From Nephromyces sp. MM_2019 (Eukaryota > Apicomplexa > Aconoidasida > Nephromycida), in NCBI GenBank assembly GCA_015657535.1, contig JADHZB010001095.1, positions 1,355 through 65,354 on the forward strand: a DNA stretch of 64,000 nucleotides. The letters are read 5' to 3'. Shown piece after piece: positions 1-13,580 of the stretch (position 1 is the first letter of the stretch; each line of letters opens with the position of its first letter). The translations under genes were made by a program, and so were the position numbers. The notes under the pieces were generated by a model that was not told the DNA's origin, ran no database searches, and was given only the letters and a program-made list of their open reading frames with translations.

Positions 1-3000
1 TCATAAGTTCTGTGTGTTCAAGCAATTGAATAAAAAGAGGAGCTTACCAGAAAACCCAGAGAGCTTAAAAAGGAAGAAGGAAAAGACAAAACAGTATAAA
101 GACAAACCCCTTAAGAATATCCCCAAAAAAATGGAAAAGCCACGAGATATCGGCAACTGACCAGGAAACATATACTCAGCACCAAAAGGGCTATCAGAGA
201 CACTATAATCTCCATCTTCAGAGAAAGAGGAAACCTCCTCCTCTTGCACACGATTTACTATATTATTAGCAGCGTGATATAGGGAATCTTTCGTAGATTT
301 TCTAGCGGGATTGTCTTCATATTCTACCAAGTCGGTTAATAACGTTGATAATCCCAAATGCTGAAGGAGTGAGAATTTCATTTTAAAGTGAAAAATGAAC
401 GGAATAGCGTGAAGATGTAAGAGAGGAGATGTTTGGAGCGTAAAAAAAACGCACACACATAATAATGTGTGGCATATAGGAATAAACTACTACAAATTTA
501 TACGGATTTTCTCAATTTTCAGATGTGTTTATTGCTATTTAGGGGGAAGAATAGCAAATTTAAGTGTTTCAAGGAAGGCATAAACAAGGAAAATAACCAA
601 AGAAACAAAGAATAATAGAAAGATCTCTAAAAGCAGCGAAGAAAATGCAATGAACTGACAAAGAAACAAGCGAATTCAACTATAACCAAACTTTGTCGAT
701 TAGAAAAACAATAAAAAAAAGCACTTAAAGCCATGTTTTACAATTATATCAACTGATAAACTTTCAGTCATGAAGACGGCATAAATCATCAATTCTCCTT
801 TTAAAACTTGCAAACGTCCTTTAATCTCTAATAAACTCGTCTTTGCAGCTAAGAAATCGTTTTTTTCCGTGTTTTCAAGGGAAAATCGCATGAAAACAAA
901 GCGAATTCAATAAAATTCGCACATTTAGCGAAATAAAGCCAATAAAGAGCCTCACATCAGCGTAAAGAGCTTCAATTTCATGGGTAACCTTGCAGTAGCT
1001 ATCTGCAAGCTTCAGAGCATCCAACACTAAAGCAGCCCAGGCGAAAGTATTCGAGCCAAAGAGCTTCCGCTGAAGGAAAATAGCGCTTTTTTGGTAAAGA
1101 AGACGGCGAAAATGCTAGTCAAATATGTAAAAAGCTACAAAGAAAGAAGCTGATATTCACGAGAATACAGAGGAGGCAAGCAAAAAAACGATACTCTCAT
1201 TAAGCGTAGAATATGAAGATGCATAAATTCCTTTTATTCATGAACAATCCCATCGTTAAGAGAACTTAATAGCTACTACTATTCCACGCAGTTGCAAAGA
1301 GCTTGCAGATTTTTACAAGTGCAAATGAAGGAAAAAAGAAGAGAAAGTAGAGGGAGAAAGAGAGAGTATTATTGTGTGTTAATCTTCAGTTTGAAGCAAT
1401 CACAGAAGAGCTAGGAAAAGAGAGAATTACCTCTAAATCTCTATTCTAAAGCAAAACTAAGACAAACATATACAACACAAGACTTCTTAGAACAATTTAA
1501 CACATACGACGTGATTAGCTGATAGAATAAAATTAGCACACACAAGCTCATCATAGAGCTTACTAAAAAACACCAGATACGCCGTCATCATGAAGTAGAG
1601 AAGTAGCCGAAGCACTATAAATTAATTTGATCAGCTTAACTACCAGTTAAACGTTGAATTGCTCTCTCTCTAATCAGCTATATGCAAGCATAAAAGCAAG
1701 CTTTTTTCCTTAAGAGGCGTAGCTTTACAGGCTACAATGGAGCTTAGTAGGCAGTGCTTATACTACCCGCTTAATCGTCAAAATTTTCCAAAAAAAGGCA
1801 AAATCAACAGAAATTCACTTCTTCAGCGTTTTATTTTTTATAAAAAATGCACGTTTATGCCTGTGTGTGTGTGTTTCTTCGTTTCCCATACACAATGACG
1901 AGGTTGTAAGCATCAATGGCAAACTAGATTCGCACAGGAAAGAGAAAGACTACGATTTCAATGAAGCAAATTCTGTTTGAACGACGGTTTCTCGCATTTC
2001 CGTAGGCCTTCAACATGAGAAGCTCATGAAAGCCTAGAAATCCTTGGAAAAAATCTTCACTTTTTCCTGGAAAAAACTCATCACATCCACATGCGTGAAG
2101 ACGTTTTATCAAACAAACTTATACTTACGTACACACAAAAAATTTAACTGTAATTTCAAAAAAATGTAATGAATCCTATTCAATGGTTTTCAGGATAAAA
2201 TGAAGCAGAAAACGTCATTTCAATTAGAAAAAAGATGAAAAAAAAGGCAAGAGAGAGCGATGCTAGTCAATAGCAAGGCGATAGCACATCATTCCCCGTA
2301 GGAAACTATCCCAGCCAGAAAAACATCGATTTTCGCTTTATTAACATTTGAAAAGAAAATGATTCAAATATTCAATATGCTCTTATCAAATACACATGCT
2401 ATTTATATTCAAAAATCACTTTTTTTCTACATACCAAGCTTTTTCGGCACCCTAAAGCTCATAAATACAAGAATCTAATTTTAATTCAACTAGTCTTGCT
2501 TCTCAAGCTGATATTTTATCACACAAAATTTTCCAAAAACCTTCATATATATCACCCACACACACAACAATACCTTCTTCATCAGCTCTTCAAAAAGATG
2601 AGTAAAAAAATCGGCGCTATTACTAATAGCTTCATAGAAACGAAGAATTGCAGCATTCTGCACCCTCCCTGAAGGTAGAGAAATTTCCTCCTCAGCTGAG
2701 CTTGCTCCAGCTGCAAGTGCATCAGCTCGCCTAGAACTTTGAAGTCCCGGCGAACCTCGCAGTGAAGACGAAAGCAGCAAAGACAGCTCCTTCTGCTGGT
2801 CTCTCTCAGAATCGTGAGATTTTTCAGCCAATTTAGATACTATAACATTGTAGAGCTCGTCGTGTTGAATATGAAAACGTCGGAGATGCTGTAAACCAAC
2901 TAGGGCCTTCAAAATGTTGAGGATTCCTAGCCTGAACGAGAGGCAGGCAATGAGTGGAAGTGGATGCATTAAAAAGATTTCAGAATGTGTGCAACAATCT

Positions 3001-5373
3001 GCACACACGAGGGTTTTATGGTGCAAAACCTCAAAATAAGAGGAATCTTCCCAACGAAAAATCATTTAGGGTAGATGAAGTAGCAAATTCCTGTTAATTA
3101 CGGTTAATCTGTGCATCCTGGACATGAAAATACTTGTCCATATAGTAGGTGAAAAAAATGGGAAAAATCTTCGTTTTACTAAAAAATATATCGGAATTGA
3201 AGCAGAAAGCAGCCAGATTTCAGAGTAAAACGCAACAAAAGTCGTTTTTTTTGAATAAACGGTAAAATTATCCAAATTCTATATCATAATCACCTTTTTT
3301 TATTACAATAAAGTAGATTTTCATACTCTTTTTTCGTTTTTTAAATTTTTTATCGCACGAGTATAAACTGATAGTGCCTACTCAGCATGTTAAGAGCTAC
3401 AAAACAGGCTTTTTTATGGCAAGCAAAGATTAGCACACAGAGAAATTCGGGAAACAAAATCGGCATTTCAGTGAATTTACTGATCGCCATCACGAGAAAA
3501 TCCGCTAAAACTATGAAAAAGAGAAAATATATGCTCAATTTATCTATAATCTTCAAACAAGAGAAAAGCTTCAAAAGCTGGAAAAAAAGTTTTAAAGCTA
3601 CAAACGATACTCAATCTTTTGCAGTTCAATGCAGCAGCGTACCGAAATCATCAAAATCCTCAGTAAACGAAAAAATCGGAAAGCAGCCTAAAGTATTGAT
3701 AAACTTCATATAAACCTAAGGAGACATTGAAAATCAAAGATATAGCGAGCCTTTTACCTGCAAACTTCGCTTAAATTAGTGATGCAATTCACCTCCAGAA
3801 AGACTATAAACGATTCTATATCATCCCTTTTGTGACATAAGGATTGCCTAGCCTATAAGATAGCAAAATACTCAGAGATTTGACTTACTAAACAGCCCAT
3901 GGCTGAATTTTTCAGTGAATTCACCACTTTTCTAGCTCCAAAATAGCCGGAAAAGTACACTAGCAAAACCAAAAAAAGTACAGCAAGCAATATATCAATT
4001 TTCCGTATTGCTCCTCCTCAAAAAAATTCATAAGAGCCAAAAGCTAGGCTAATTGCTTAACGTAGAAAAATCGAACCAAGCAGAGAAAAGAGATCTGGAG
4101 AAATTTACTTCATCCATATGCGGCAAAAAGAAATAAAAAAAACATCAAAAAACCGAAAAAATTACAAAATTTCGTGAATTTTTGCAATGTCTTGCAGATA
4201 ATCCAAAGATCTACCTAATCCCTAAATACTTATAATATCTTCTTATTGGGCCATCCCAATGCATGTGAATCTACCATTCATCTTTCCAAAATTAATAAAA
4301 ATTTCACTCAAAGTGAGAAAAAAATATCACGGAAACATCCAATTAGCTAGCATTTTCGAGAGTAAACGAAAAAATCAAAGTCCGTTTAGTAAAACATCAC
4401 CAACTAGAGGAGCATCCATGAAAAAACTATTTACTTAAACTGAGTGGTAGCATAAATTGGCATATAACATGCCGAATAAGAAGGCAACCATAAGGCCTCA
4501 AAAATTGGCGCTGGAAAAAGCCTCAACTGCATGAAGCCACACATATATCCCGTTTTTTCAGTTTTAAGATGAAGAAAAATATACATCTCCACAGCAAATT
4601 ATCATATGAATTCGCTGGATCGCAAATTTTAAAGAGGAAAAAGCATTTTTTTAAAACTCCTCCTACAGCTTAAGCTCAGGAAAAGCTTGCAGCGATTGGC
4701 ACTCAGCTTTACCTGATCAAGCACGGGATTCACTTCAGAATAGGCAAAAGTCCGCTCGGCAACACGTTTTACATACTCCAAAACAACATCAGAAAAACTG
4801 AAGCTCGAATTTTGATCGCATGCAGCGGATAAGGCGTTTATTCTACAATACAGAAAGATGAATAAAATATATGTTTTTTTAATTAGCCACAAAAATAGCA
4901 TATTGGATGAGAATATTCATATCCAGCTTAGAAACAACAAAATATGAAGCAGTAAGTCGTTCTTTTGACGTAAACCACGGATTATGCCTTTTAAAAAATT
5001 GGAAAATAAACGCCAAGGGTTTAAACAAGCAGGGAAAGGTCCAAGTAACGTTTAGAAATATTCAAAAGGTAGAGCTATAGGGCCTTCAAAGTTGAAGTTT
5101 TGGAAAAAAAATGAAGATGAGAAAGGGAGGAAAGCGTTTGCTCATGAAACAATTATTTTGGGCTAATAGAAGGAATTTTTTGCTTTACAAAAGTGTGATG
5201 GCAGGGTAGTCGAATCGATTTGAGCATTAAGTAATGATGCAACGTATTTCTAACTTCGTTGAAGCGACTGCACCCAAACTATGGTTTCCTTTTGAGCTCA
5301 GATCCAAGGGCTCAGCCCATGTGCTCTTCCAGTGGGAGTAAGCAATGTCTAAATCTTCCAGAGCTGACAACAT
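1..5373 (-). CDS. Unrecognised multi-exon gene, partial at the left edge
   Basis: A minus-strand spliced gene of unknown function. The proposed first exon is 5255-5373, starting at an ATG and reading MLSALEDLDIAYSHWKSTWA. It ends in phase 2 at a GT and joins in frame to exon 4713-4842, which ends in phase 0 at CAG|GTAAAG. A further clear exon is 2574-2931 (phase 2 in, phase 0 out, AAG|GTATTG). It encodes a helical stretch, a Ser/Ala-rich acidic linker and a C-terminal helix. Another exon is about 163-363, acidic, with a CTTCAG acceptor and a G|GTCAGT donor. A possible exon lies near 1970-2060. One or more exons between 2931 and 4713 are not placed. The 3' end is outside the window. I recognise no domain; an armadillo-like or trafficking-complex helical protein is possible but unproven. 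Whether all exons belong to one gene is inferred from strand, phase and A-rich surroundings. Confidence 0.55.
1860..1874. repeat. (TG)n microsatellite
   Basis: A run of seven TG units (tgtgtgtgtgtgtg) lies inside the minus-strand gene block, probably in an intron. Similar short (CA)n runs occur near 28857 and 29870, and (GT)n near 48286. Confidence 0.8.
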
Positions 5374-6340
5374 TATGTGAAGCACTCCTTTCGTCAAGAG
5401 GAGTTAATTCTGCATAATCAGTGCAGGTAAGGCTGGATATGACGATTTTCGCACAGAACAAAAAAAAGCTAAATCACACTAATGGGGAAAGCAAAATGGC
5501 TCCACCTTGAGACGCAATTGTAAAATATCTTTACCCAAAACTTCTGCTTCAAGAAAGCTAAAAAAAACCTACTTCAAAAATGCGACAATGTCTCCTGAAA
5601 TCAAGGGATGCATTCTAAATAGTTCGACAAAATCAAAGCAGAGGGCGGTGAAAAAGCTTTATTAAGGAAGCAAGCAAATATATCAAAATAAAGTTAAAGG
5701 GCATGAATAATAAGTTTCACGATTTTATCGATAAACAAGCAAATAAATCAAGTATAAAAGCAATGCAAAACAAGTTTCACTTAATTGATAAAATTCAAAA
5801 AATTAAAGCTTCTTTTTATAAATGTAAAGCTATACCTGGTCTCGCAAATATAATTTTATCTTTCAAGACAACAGTGGCCATAGAGTTACAGTTTGTAGTA
5901 TGGTTCCTATATAAGTTTACTCAGAAAAAAAACCTTGTGAAGTTTGTAAGATGAACAACACCCATAGAGATTTTCTACCAAGTCTTTCTAAATAAATTCA
6001 AAAAAGTTATATAATTACTTTAAAGTTTTATAAAAGCTAAAATAAACAAAGTTAAACCAAAAAAAGTACAAAGTCACATCGCATAGCTTCATTTGCAGGT
6101 AGAGGCGTAGATCAGAGTCATAGAGCGAAGACTCAGCTTATTGTGGTAGCGCTGGTAAAATTATTTAGAGGCTGCTTTGATTTTCTCCCAGAATTTTGTC
6201 GATGGAGCTACTAAAGTCGCTTTATATAAACTTTACCTTCCAATGAATCGTAAAAAGAGAGCCTGAGCTATAGCTTGGCCACACACTGAGGATAAAACTG
6301 AGCCTTTTCATTTGCTGTTCGCAGGGTACAGGCTATATAC
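5374..6340. other. Gene-free stretch
   Basis: No open frame, splice-bounded exon or structural RNA stands out here. It lies between the first exon of the minus-strand gene to the left and the bacterial-like relic to the right. The strong A-richness of 1-5 kb fades within this interval. It presumably holds the promoter of the left-hand gene, but I see no motif I can defend. Confidence 0.4.
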
Positions 6341-6342
6341 AT

Positions 6343-6975
6343 TCAAAAGTTCTCTGATTCAGTCAAAACGCCTACAAAAGTGAACGCTAAAGTACTAAAC
6401 AGAGCGCTGATGTAGGGATTTCGCTTGATGGTATCAATAGGAGAATGTAATACAAGCGAAACTGAGGCTTTAGGGGTTCCGTTAACCCTGCTTCGGTAAA
6501 CCACAGCCTCGAGCGCTCTCTCTAACAAACTCACGATATGTAGCACCGTCACCCAGCGGATGGCATCATACCCAAGGCTGTAAAAGAGGTAACGTTAGCG
6601 GAGGGTTAAGATTTCAGCCCTAAACTGAATAGCTTCTATAGTTAAAGCTGGGATACCACAAGTGCAGTAAGCCATTTGCAGCAGGCATACCTTTGCATAT
6701 TCGATGTTGCTCAACACACTGAGATCTACAGTAGAGGTGAAGGATTTTCATTGCTCCCTAGAAGGATTTGCATTAGTTTGAGGAAGGTTGATTTCTATAC
6801 CATTCCTCAAAGTAGGAGAAGTGGCCATAAAAATAATTACTAGTACACAGGTACTGCTACCCTTGAGCCAGATCATCATAAATTGAAAAGTCATATCGGT
6901 ACCAAGTATTGTACTGAGGGGTCGCTGACACCAAGAATCAATACCCCAGCATATTGCAGATGAGTCCATTTTAGG
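6343..6975 (-). pseudogene. Decayed bacterial tolR/exbD relic, possibly running into tolA
   Basis: TolR/ExbD is the single-pass inner-membrane partner of TolQ/ExbB in bacterial proton-driven envelope motors. The minus-strand frame from 6969 to 6748 reads IIFMATSPTLRNGIEINLPQ, which follows the family pattern at the end of the membrane helix and start of the periplasmic part. Just upstream the frame reads PLSTI...DMTFQFMMIWL, like the family's start with the TP-D region, but with short insertions, including about 18 bases (KGSSTC) inside the helix. A TGA stop follows, after which the same frame continues with TSTVD-like periplasmic sequence. Farther on (6343-6552) VTVLHIVSLLERA resembles the ExbD C-terminal helix, then a hydrophobic stretch could be a TolA start. 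Stops and insertions make this a broken copy. Origin in an alphaproteobacterial or other Gram-negative symbiont is inferred. Confidence 0.65.
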
Positions 6976-9900
6976 TGAGTAGCTTTTATCGGTTTAATTT
7001 AGAGCATAGAAAATACACTTATGGTTCTAACAACTGGGCGGCAAAAACTACAGAGTAAAAGATTTGCAGATTGTAGAAAGTGAATTTCCGGCTGAAACAA
7101 CTTCATTTTTAAAAGTTTAACCACTAGAACAGAGCTCAAAAATCATACCCCATGATAGATGTTACTGGTGATACCTTGAAAGGTCGAATTTGCCCCTTAT
7201 TTTGGTATAACTTAATCCAGGTTTATCAAGGCTAGTTAAATATATACTATACTTTCGCTAAAGGTACTTGAGCTGCATAAGCAGTTTATAGTTTAAAGGC
7301 TGAATTCCTAAATTCAGGCGATGTGAGGAGGGACTAAAATTGCAATTTATTTTGCGTGCACCAAGGCATCATGAAAGAGTGTGTGAGCAAGCTTCCTGGT
7401 TTATTGTCCTGATATTTGATGCATGCCACGGACGAATTTGCGCGACTGTTACAATCGTCAGTGTTTGCAACTTCTATTCCTCCTGGTAACCGCATTTTCT
7501 AATGCTATGGTGGGCTTAACATTGTTAAGGGTTCAGTAACGAGAAGGGATCTTTCTATATCTTTGTCGAAAGTTCAATATCAAAGCTTAAGCGGGGTGCT
7601 AATCTAAAATAGCTGCAAAATTAGTGGATACGAACACTAAAGAATGGCAATTTACCAAAAAGCTTAATCAAGACCTTTAAGGGATTAAACCCGTAATATG
7701 TGTAGTTCCAAGTACACAGCGGAGAGGTTTTACGTAAGCGAGCAAAGCAAAATAACAGCGCTTTAGTGACACACTTTCTTGTTCATGCATGTCTTATCTG
7801 TCCGTATTAATGAAACTAATACAGCAAGATACCCCTATATCATTTTTTTTGGTGAATCACCAAAAGAGGCGCTATGTCTACGGCATTCGAAGTTAAATAG
7901 GTCATTAAATTTGGCCAAAGCAAAGAAATAAGACACTAACGCATAACTGTAACTACCAGATGGAAATTGCAGCGTATGACCACTAGCCAACACTCAGGAG
8001 TGTCCATAAGTCACGAAACACACATGAGGCCTTCTAAATGTTTAAAAAATATTTATAAAACTTTCTGGTTACATTATACAACGGGCGAAAAAAATATTCT
8101 TGGCGAAACTAAGCATGGAGTCTATCTTTGTGGAAACAAAGTCAATACGGCTGCTTAGGTTAGCTTCCACATTCTTGGCAAGTTAAAAAAACCTAGTCTA
8201 GGCTTTTCTCAACAGCATGGTACTGTTTTTGACGGTGCTCCACACATATTCCTGAAGCTCTTCACGTTGATGATACCAGCTAGCGAATTTCTAATCTTAA
8301 GCTGTGCTTTACAATCAATAAATATGTCATGAATTAATCAGAATATCCCGAGTTTATCTCAGACACATGCTGAATCTATATTGAAGGCTCTTCGTGGGCT
8401 GCCGCATTGTTGTAAGAGTCAACAAAGTCAATACACGTTCGTAGCTATTCTCTAAAACTTGCATGTATGACAGCCATATCATACTATTTCAAAGGAGAAT
8501 GTGCCAAAATAACGAAAATTCAGGAATTTTATGAGAAAAGCAAAGCAACTCATGTAAAAAAACAAGAGGTGACGAGATCCAATGACTCAATTTAGCTTCC
8601 TGTGCGTTGGACTAACGCGCGTCTAACGCTCATACATAAGAAGCATTCATGGCTATATAAATTCCTGAACCTAAGCCATGAATGCAGCAAAAAAAAAGTA
8701 TTCTACAAAGATAAGCGAATGAAAAATACTGCAATAAGTTAAAGTAGCAGGTTATATCTCAATATGCAGATTTCGCGCAAATTTTGCTTGATCGCATTAT
8801 GGGCAAATTACGAAATAAGTAGAACTTACCGATTTTGAAGTAAAATATTAAGATTCCATCAGAGGCAAGTCTTTTATTACTCGGCAACTATCCAATTTCA
8901 ATGCAAATAATAGCTTTATAGATAAATTCTAAAAAGAGCTCATTGGCGCCTTTATTGTTAGCTACTTCAGAGATCATTAAAAATTTACTAGTACCGTTTG
9001 TAAAGGCAAATTTCCCTCTACACAGTACAATTGGTGAGCATGAATAAACAAGTCCTGAAAATGTTAATTAGTGCATAACATAAATAACTGCACATCGAGC
9101 ATCGAAAAATTACCATTAGGAGGCAGTTTAAAGCCATAAGTCTAGACCTGCTGTAATACGTTGCACATATGTTCAAGTTAGTTCTAGTCATACTTTTAAA
9201 AAGCTGATAGAAAAAAAAACTTACTCGCGGCAATGCGAGTATAATAGAATAATAGCATTGACCACAGGTATCTAAAAAGCAAATTCCTCGATGCCAAAAC
9301 TGGCCTTTAGGAGCTAAGCCACAATAAACCTAAACTCTCACATGCTGAGCTTCTTTATAGGGCAAAATAGGGCCAAAAAAGCTCTATAAAAAACGTGACG
9401 TGTTCATTTCATCTAAAGTATCGGAAAATGACGAAACTAAATCGGTAATTGCTAGCTTAGGCGAGCCTCATATTAAAATCATCACTGTATATAATACAGA
9501 ATTATTAGAATAATTGGATTCGCAATAATTACCGGTGTTGTTGCTAGCTAGAGCAAAACGAGAGCATCAGTGTAGTCAAGCCATGGGGAAAGCTAACAAG
9601 TTTTCCTATTGATGGAAGAGAAAAATGTAGAACGACTCTCCAAGTAAGCAGGGAAAAAGGGATTTCTTTCGCACAAATCAAAAACAAGTGATTTGCACTT
9701 TAAACGAGATATTGACAAGCGAAGCGCATGATGTATTGACAACAACGCAGGCGAGAGTGCCGTATAAACGGCTTCAGAGCAACTATATTGGTCCGGAATA
9801 TATCAACAAAAATGAAAGCTAGGAGAATTAGTTTCGAAGACACTGGGCGTGATAAAGCTAGAAACCTGACCCGATGATCTTGTAAGCTATAAAATTAACG

Positions 9901-11800
9901 AAAGAAATAAGCACAAGCGACGCATAAACTCGTATTATAGCTACTTAACGCAGAATAATCACTGCTTGCTCTGAATCCCTTTGCAGATACCCAATAGCCT
10001 CCTTAAAAACTACATTAAAAGAAGCTGAACGCACAACCAATTTTAAAAAATTGGTAATAGAAGTTTTAACAAATATAAGACACCGTCTCCCGGTTTTCCA
10101 GTCATATAGTTAAAGTTTATGGTAAAGAGTAAGATACTTTTCAAGATAGCAATCTCTCATTTGTTCAGCCTAATGAAAAGAAACTAGCGAAGATTTTGCA
10201 AAAACATCTGCTGCGTAAATATCGGATGTTCCATTACTCTCTCATATCTGGAAGGCTGGTGATATATACAACATAAATAGAATTTTAAAAATATGAAGGC
10301 TTTTCAAATCAAACTTTTCGTCACCCAGCTATCAAGAAGATAAATCTTTGACGTATCGAAACTGACACAAAGTACTTCAGGTCAAGCAATCTTTAGCAAA
10401 AGACTAACAATAAGGTCAGCTCAATGATAAAAAAGAGATGCCTTGACCTAAACGCAATGCAGGATATTAATCCCCAGAACGATTTGAATTTTCCTCTTTT
10501 TTTAAATATTCGCGCAATTCCTAAATACCATAAATTTATAGGCTAGCCTTGATGAATGGCCTCGCAAAAAATTTCCGACTTGCATAGCCAAAGAAAAATC
10601 TCTCTATGTGGCTGGTTAAACGAGTAGTGAGGAAGCAAAATAGAATAAAAGAAATTCAGAGTTTCGTGAAGAAACAATGATTGTACCTATTGCCGAATCA
10701 TTATGAAAATTCGATTCTTTTGATATAAAAACTAATCTAAAAATAGTATTAGAATATTTGAATATAAATCAGAGTGACTTAGTTTTCACTAACTTCAGGG
10801 AATAATACGTGAATTCGAGGCACTCTAATTCTGAATTAGTACATCGTCTCAAAAAATTTTCAATTCTCAGAGTGAAAACACAATCTTTTTTTCTACCAAG
10901 AAAATTGAACAGCATAGAGGCAGATTTATCTCTTGATAAGCCCATAGATTAATAGTAATTGGAGCAGCAGCTTAAAAAAGCTTAAGAAAATTCTTTAATC
11001 CCGCGGGTAAACAAATTGCATATAAAGTTATATAGAAAAAGACACTCCTCGTCGTTGATCATGCCCCGAGTGCTTCATGAGCACAATGCCGCATATCATC
11101 ACGTCCTTGAGATAACTTCCAATCATTTATATCTAAAAACAGCAAAAAATTGGAAAGGAGATAATGAAGGTGAATCGCTTAGAAAAATCAGTAACAACAG
11201 CGCTGAAAGCGATGCGTATTACAGATAGTGCAACTGATTTAGGAAAAAATACCGTAAGAAAAAATCAGTACGATGATGTACATATAGATAAAATCTTCAA
11301 GAATATGAACTGTTATGATGCATGACCATTGATTGCGGCCAAATTTTAAGGTTATTAGCAATTAACTAGTGATAACTATTTTTTTACAGATTTTTGCGTA
11401 GGCTTTTCTAATAAAATGATTAGTTCATCGTAGGCTTTATTGTAAGCTATATACGAATAATTATCTTTAGCACAATATATTAGTATTTTCGAATTGTTTT
11501 TTATGCCCTTATAACAATTAAGAGACGCTGCAGCAGCATACCAAACGCGACCAAGAGCGAGTGTATGTACACATTCAAAATAGCTAGAGTCAAACAGTAT
11601 GTTTCATACTATGTATATGGTGTAAAAGTTATAAAATTGTGATTATCGCAAATAAGGGGTCCAAGGTTCGTGAATATATAAAATAAGCACGGAATAAAAT
11701 TGGGCGCAGCTTAAACCGGATATTTCTATTCTTTGAGGAATTCATATAAAAAAATTTTGCAAAGAAAACAAAGATATGCTTTTCCCATCTCCATGATATA
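6976..11800. other. Long gene-poor stretch, possibly including more decayed bacterial DNA
   Basis: Only short, stop-interrupted frames are present. Minus-strand sequence at about 7290-7420 gives weak TolQ-like phrases with stops (TLFHDALVHA, then IAILVPPHIA), which would be the expected neighbour upstream of tolR. The similarity is too faint to call. Base composition is balanced between strands, unlike the gene blocks on either side. No tRNA, rRNA, repeat array or convincing exon was found. A short plus frame at 11016-11228 (ending SDAYYR) has no clear splice context. Confidence 0.35.
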
Positions 11801-11849
11801 TTATGGATGTTTCTGAATTTTATCGAATACTTTATTCTTCGCTTATTCA

Positions 11850-12093
11850 AATTTTCTTTAAAGGCATACCTTTAAAAGCTTCCCTTATAGCAGGGATCAA
11901 GGATTCGAAAAAAAAAAACTCCTCCATAGTAAAAGCTTCAAAAAGACTGAAAGTGGAGCAAAGAAAGGAGAAAAAGAAGAGTTTAGAGCATAATATCGGC
12001 CATTTAATCGAAAAGAAGGCAATAAAAGCACTCGAAGAACAACCATCAGCAAGTCTTGAAGTTTCCATATCATTTTCGCCCAGGAGACATTGA
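11850..12093 (+). CDS. Possible lysine-rich 3' terminal exon
   Basis: A plus-strand frame follows a pyrimidine-rich run ending TTTCTTTAAAG near 11862, and a second possible acceptor lies at CCCTTATAG near 11889. It encodes a strongly basic, Lys-rich tail (KASKRLKVEQRKEKKK) followed by an amphipathic segment, ending at a TGA at 12091-12093. Such basic tails are common at the C-termini of nucleolar or RNA-binding proteins. No upstream exons could be joined to it with confidence, so it may be chance. The antisense frame at 11847-12128 is Phe/Ser-rich and looks like its shadow. Confidence 0.25.
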
Positions 12094-12509
12094 GAGGTGA
12101 AAAAAAATCCCCGAAAAAACCTACTCATGCGTTCCTGTTTTGCTGAACGCCACGCAAGGTGTCCGCCGGTACTCTAGCCCACCTAGAAATTACAAAAAAA
12201 ATGATGGGCAATTTTGATATTTTTGCACTTCACCTCACACTTCTTGTATTTCTTCAAAAAAGCTTATATTTACACATAGACATTTTGTGAATAGAAAAAT
12301 AAAATGTGAAACTAAATCCTTTACCAACGATTACTCGGTACAAAATTTATACAAAGTTGCTGCGTTATGTACGAAGGCTAAAAAGTCGGGGATTAGCTGC
12401 AAGCCGGGTATCGCATCCATTTTCCAAATTGAGATCTAACTGCTGTCAACATGTGGGCTTTTTGTTCGGGTATTAAATCGCTTTATTAAAATAGAAGCTT
12501 GCAGCAACT

Positions 12510-13580
12510 TTACAAGGTGATTGGATGTGTTGTACGTAGAGAGTACCTTCTATTAAGGAAACGTCGAATTATCTCTGAACAACGAATAAAAGTACCATAT
12601 AAAAAATCCATCCATGAGTCCAAACCTTCGATTTTGTTGAAGGGAATCTCCCTAGAATGTCTCCAGGAAAGCTTTCTGTTTATGCCATTTCTTAAGGCTT
12701 GGAGCTTAAGCTTGACGTCTTCGGGGAGCTGCTGGATATTCAAATGTGAGACGTATCCATTGCACACAAAGGCAATCTTGTTCGACTCCGGGCAGAGCTG
12801 TGAACTCAACAAAAATGCACACAGGAATAGAAATACATGCCTATAGCTTTATCGGGTGCCTTTTCCTGTACTATAAACTCAGGACGGCAAAAAAAGAGCA
12901 ATTCAGAACGAAGTTAGGCCTTTGTCCAGAAATTAACTGCTTTCATATAAATAGCAATAGGCGGAGTCACAAGACGAGAAAACATGGCTCTTTTCGAAAT
13001 GACAGTCACCAAAAGCATGTGAAATCGTGCCATTTTAAAAATAGGAGAGAGCCATATGCAATAAAGACCTCAGAATACTATATATCCACGCAAGCACATG
13101 TGTCGCTCTATGATTTTTTTGTGCAAATTCGAGGGAGGCATACCATGAAAATGCATCTCATCGGAAAAAATTAACAAAGCACGCAAGAGTCTCGGTCAGA
13201 AAACAGAGGCAGTCACGGAATCGTCAGCCTCAGAACCACATGACATATTCGAAATGCTTTCTCCTAATGAAAAAAAACATCTTGTGCATTCATGTGCGTA
13301 CCTTCACTGCCACGGATCGATCTGTAGGAGGGTAATCAATGTGTACCCAACGCCGCCTCAGCGAAGCTCGAAATGAGGGATTGCTCTTAGCATTCCTTAA
13401 CCCGGCTTTTTTCTGTATGGAAAATTTGCTTGTAGCAAATTCTCTGCATTTGCTCGTGGCGTAGATATCTTGTGGCAGAGGTCTCGGTAGGGTACCAATG
13501 CAAATTCCTGCCGGAAGCTTCCTCTGAGCAGTCCCCACAGCTTGAAACAAGTGGGATAGCCGGGTTATCCGGGGTAACAT
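12510..13580 (-). CDS. Possible minus-strand gene with two or three exons
   Basis: The frame from an ATG at 13580 starts MLPRITRLSHLFQAVGTAQR, basic and free of acids like an organelle-targeting presequence. It runs to a donor AAG|GTACGC near 13296. A second open stretch near 13100-13190 contains SDEMHFHGMPPSNLHKKIIE. The last piece, 12510 to about 12850, has a hydrophobic run (FLFLCAFLLSSQ) that could be a signal anchor, or an intron 3' end plus CAG acceptor at 12806. It is followed by a polar C-terminal part with LPEDVKLKLQALRNG and a stop at 12510. The pieces could be one gene or two. I recognise no family. Phases between the pieces were not closed. Confidence 0.35.
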
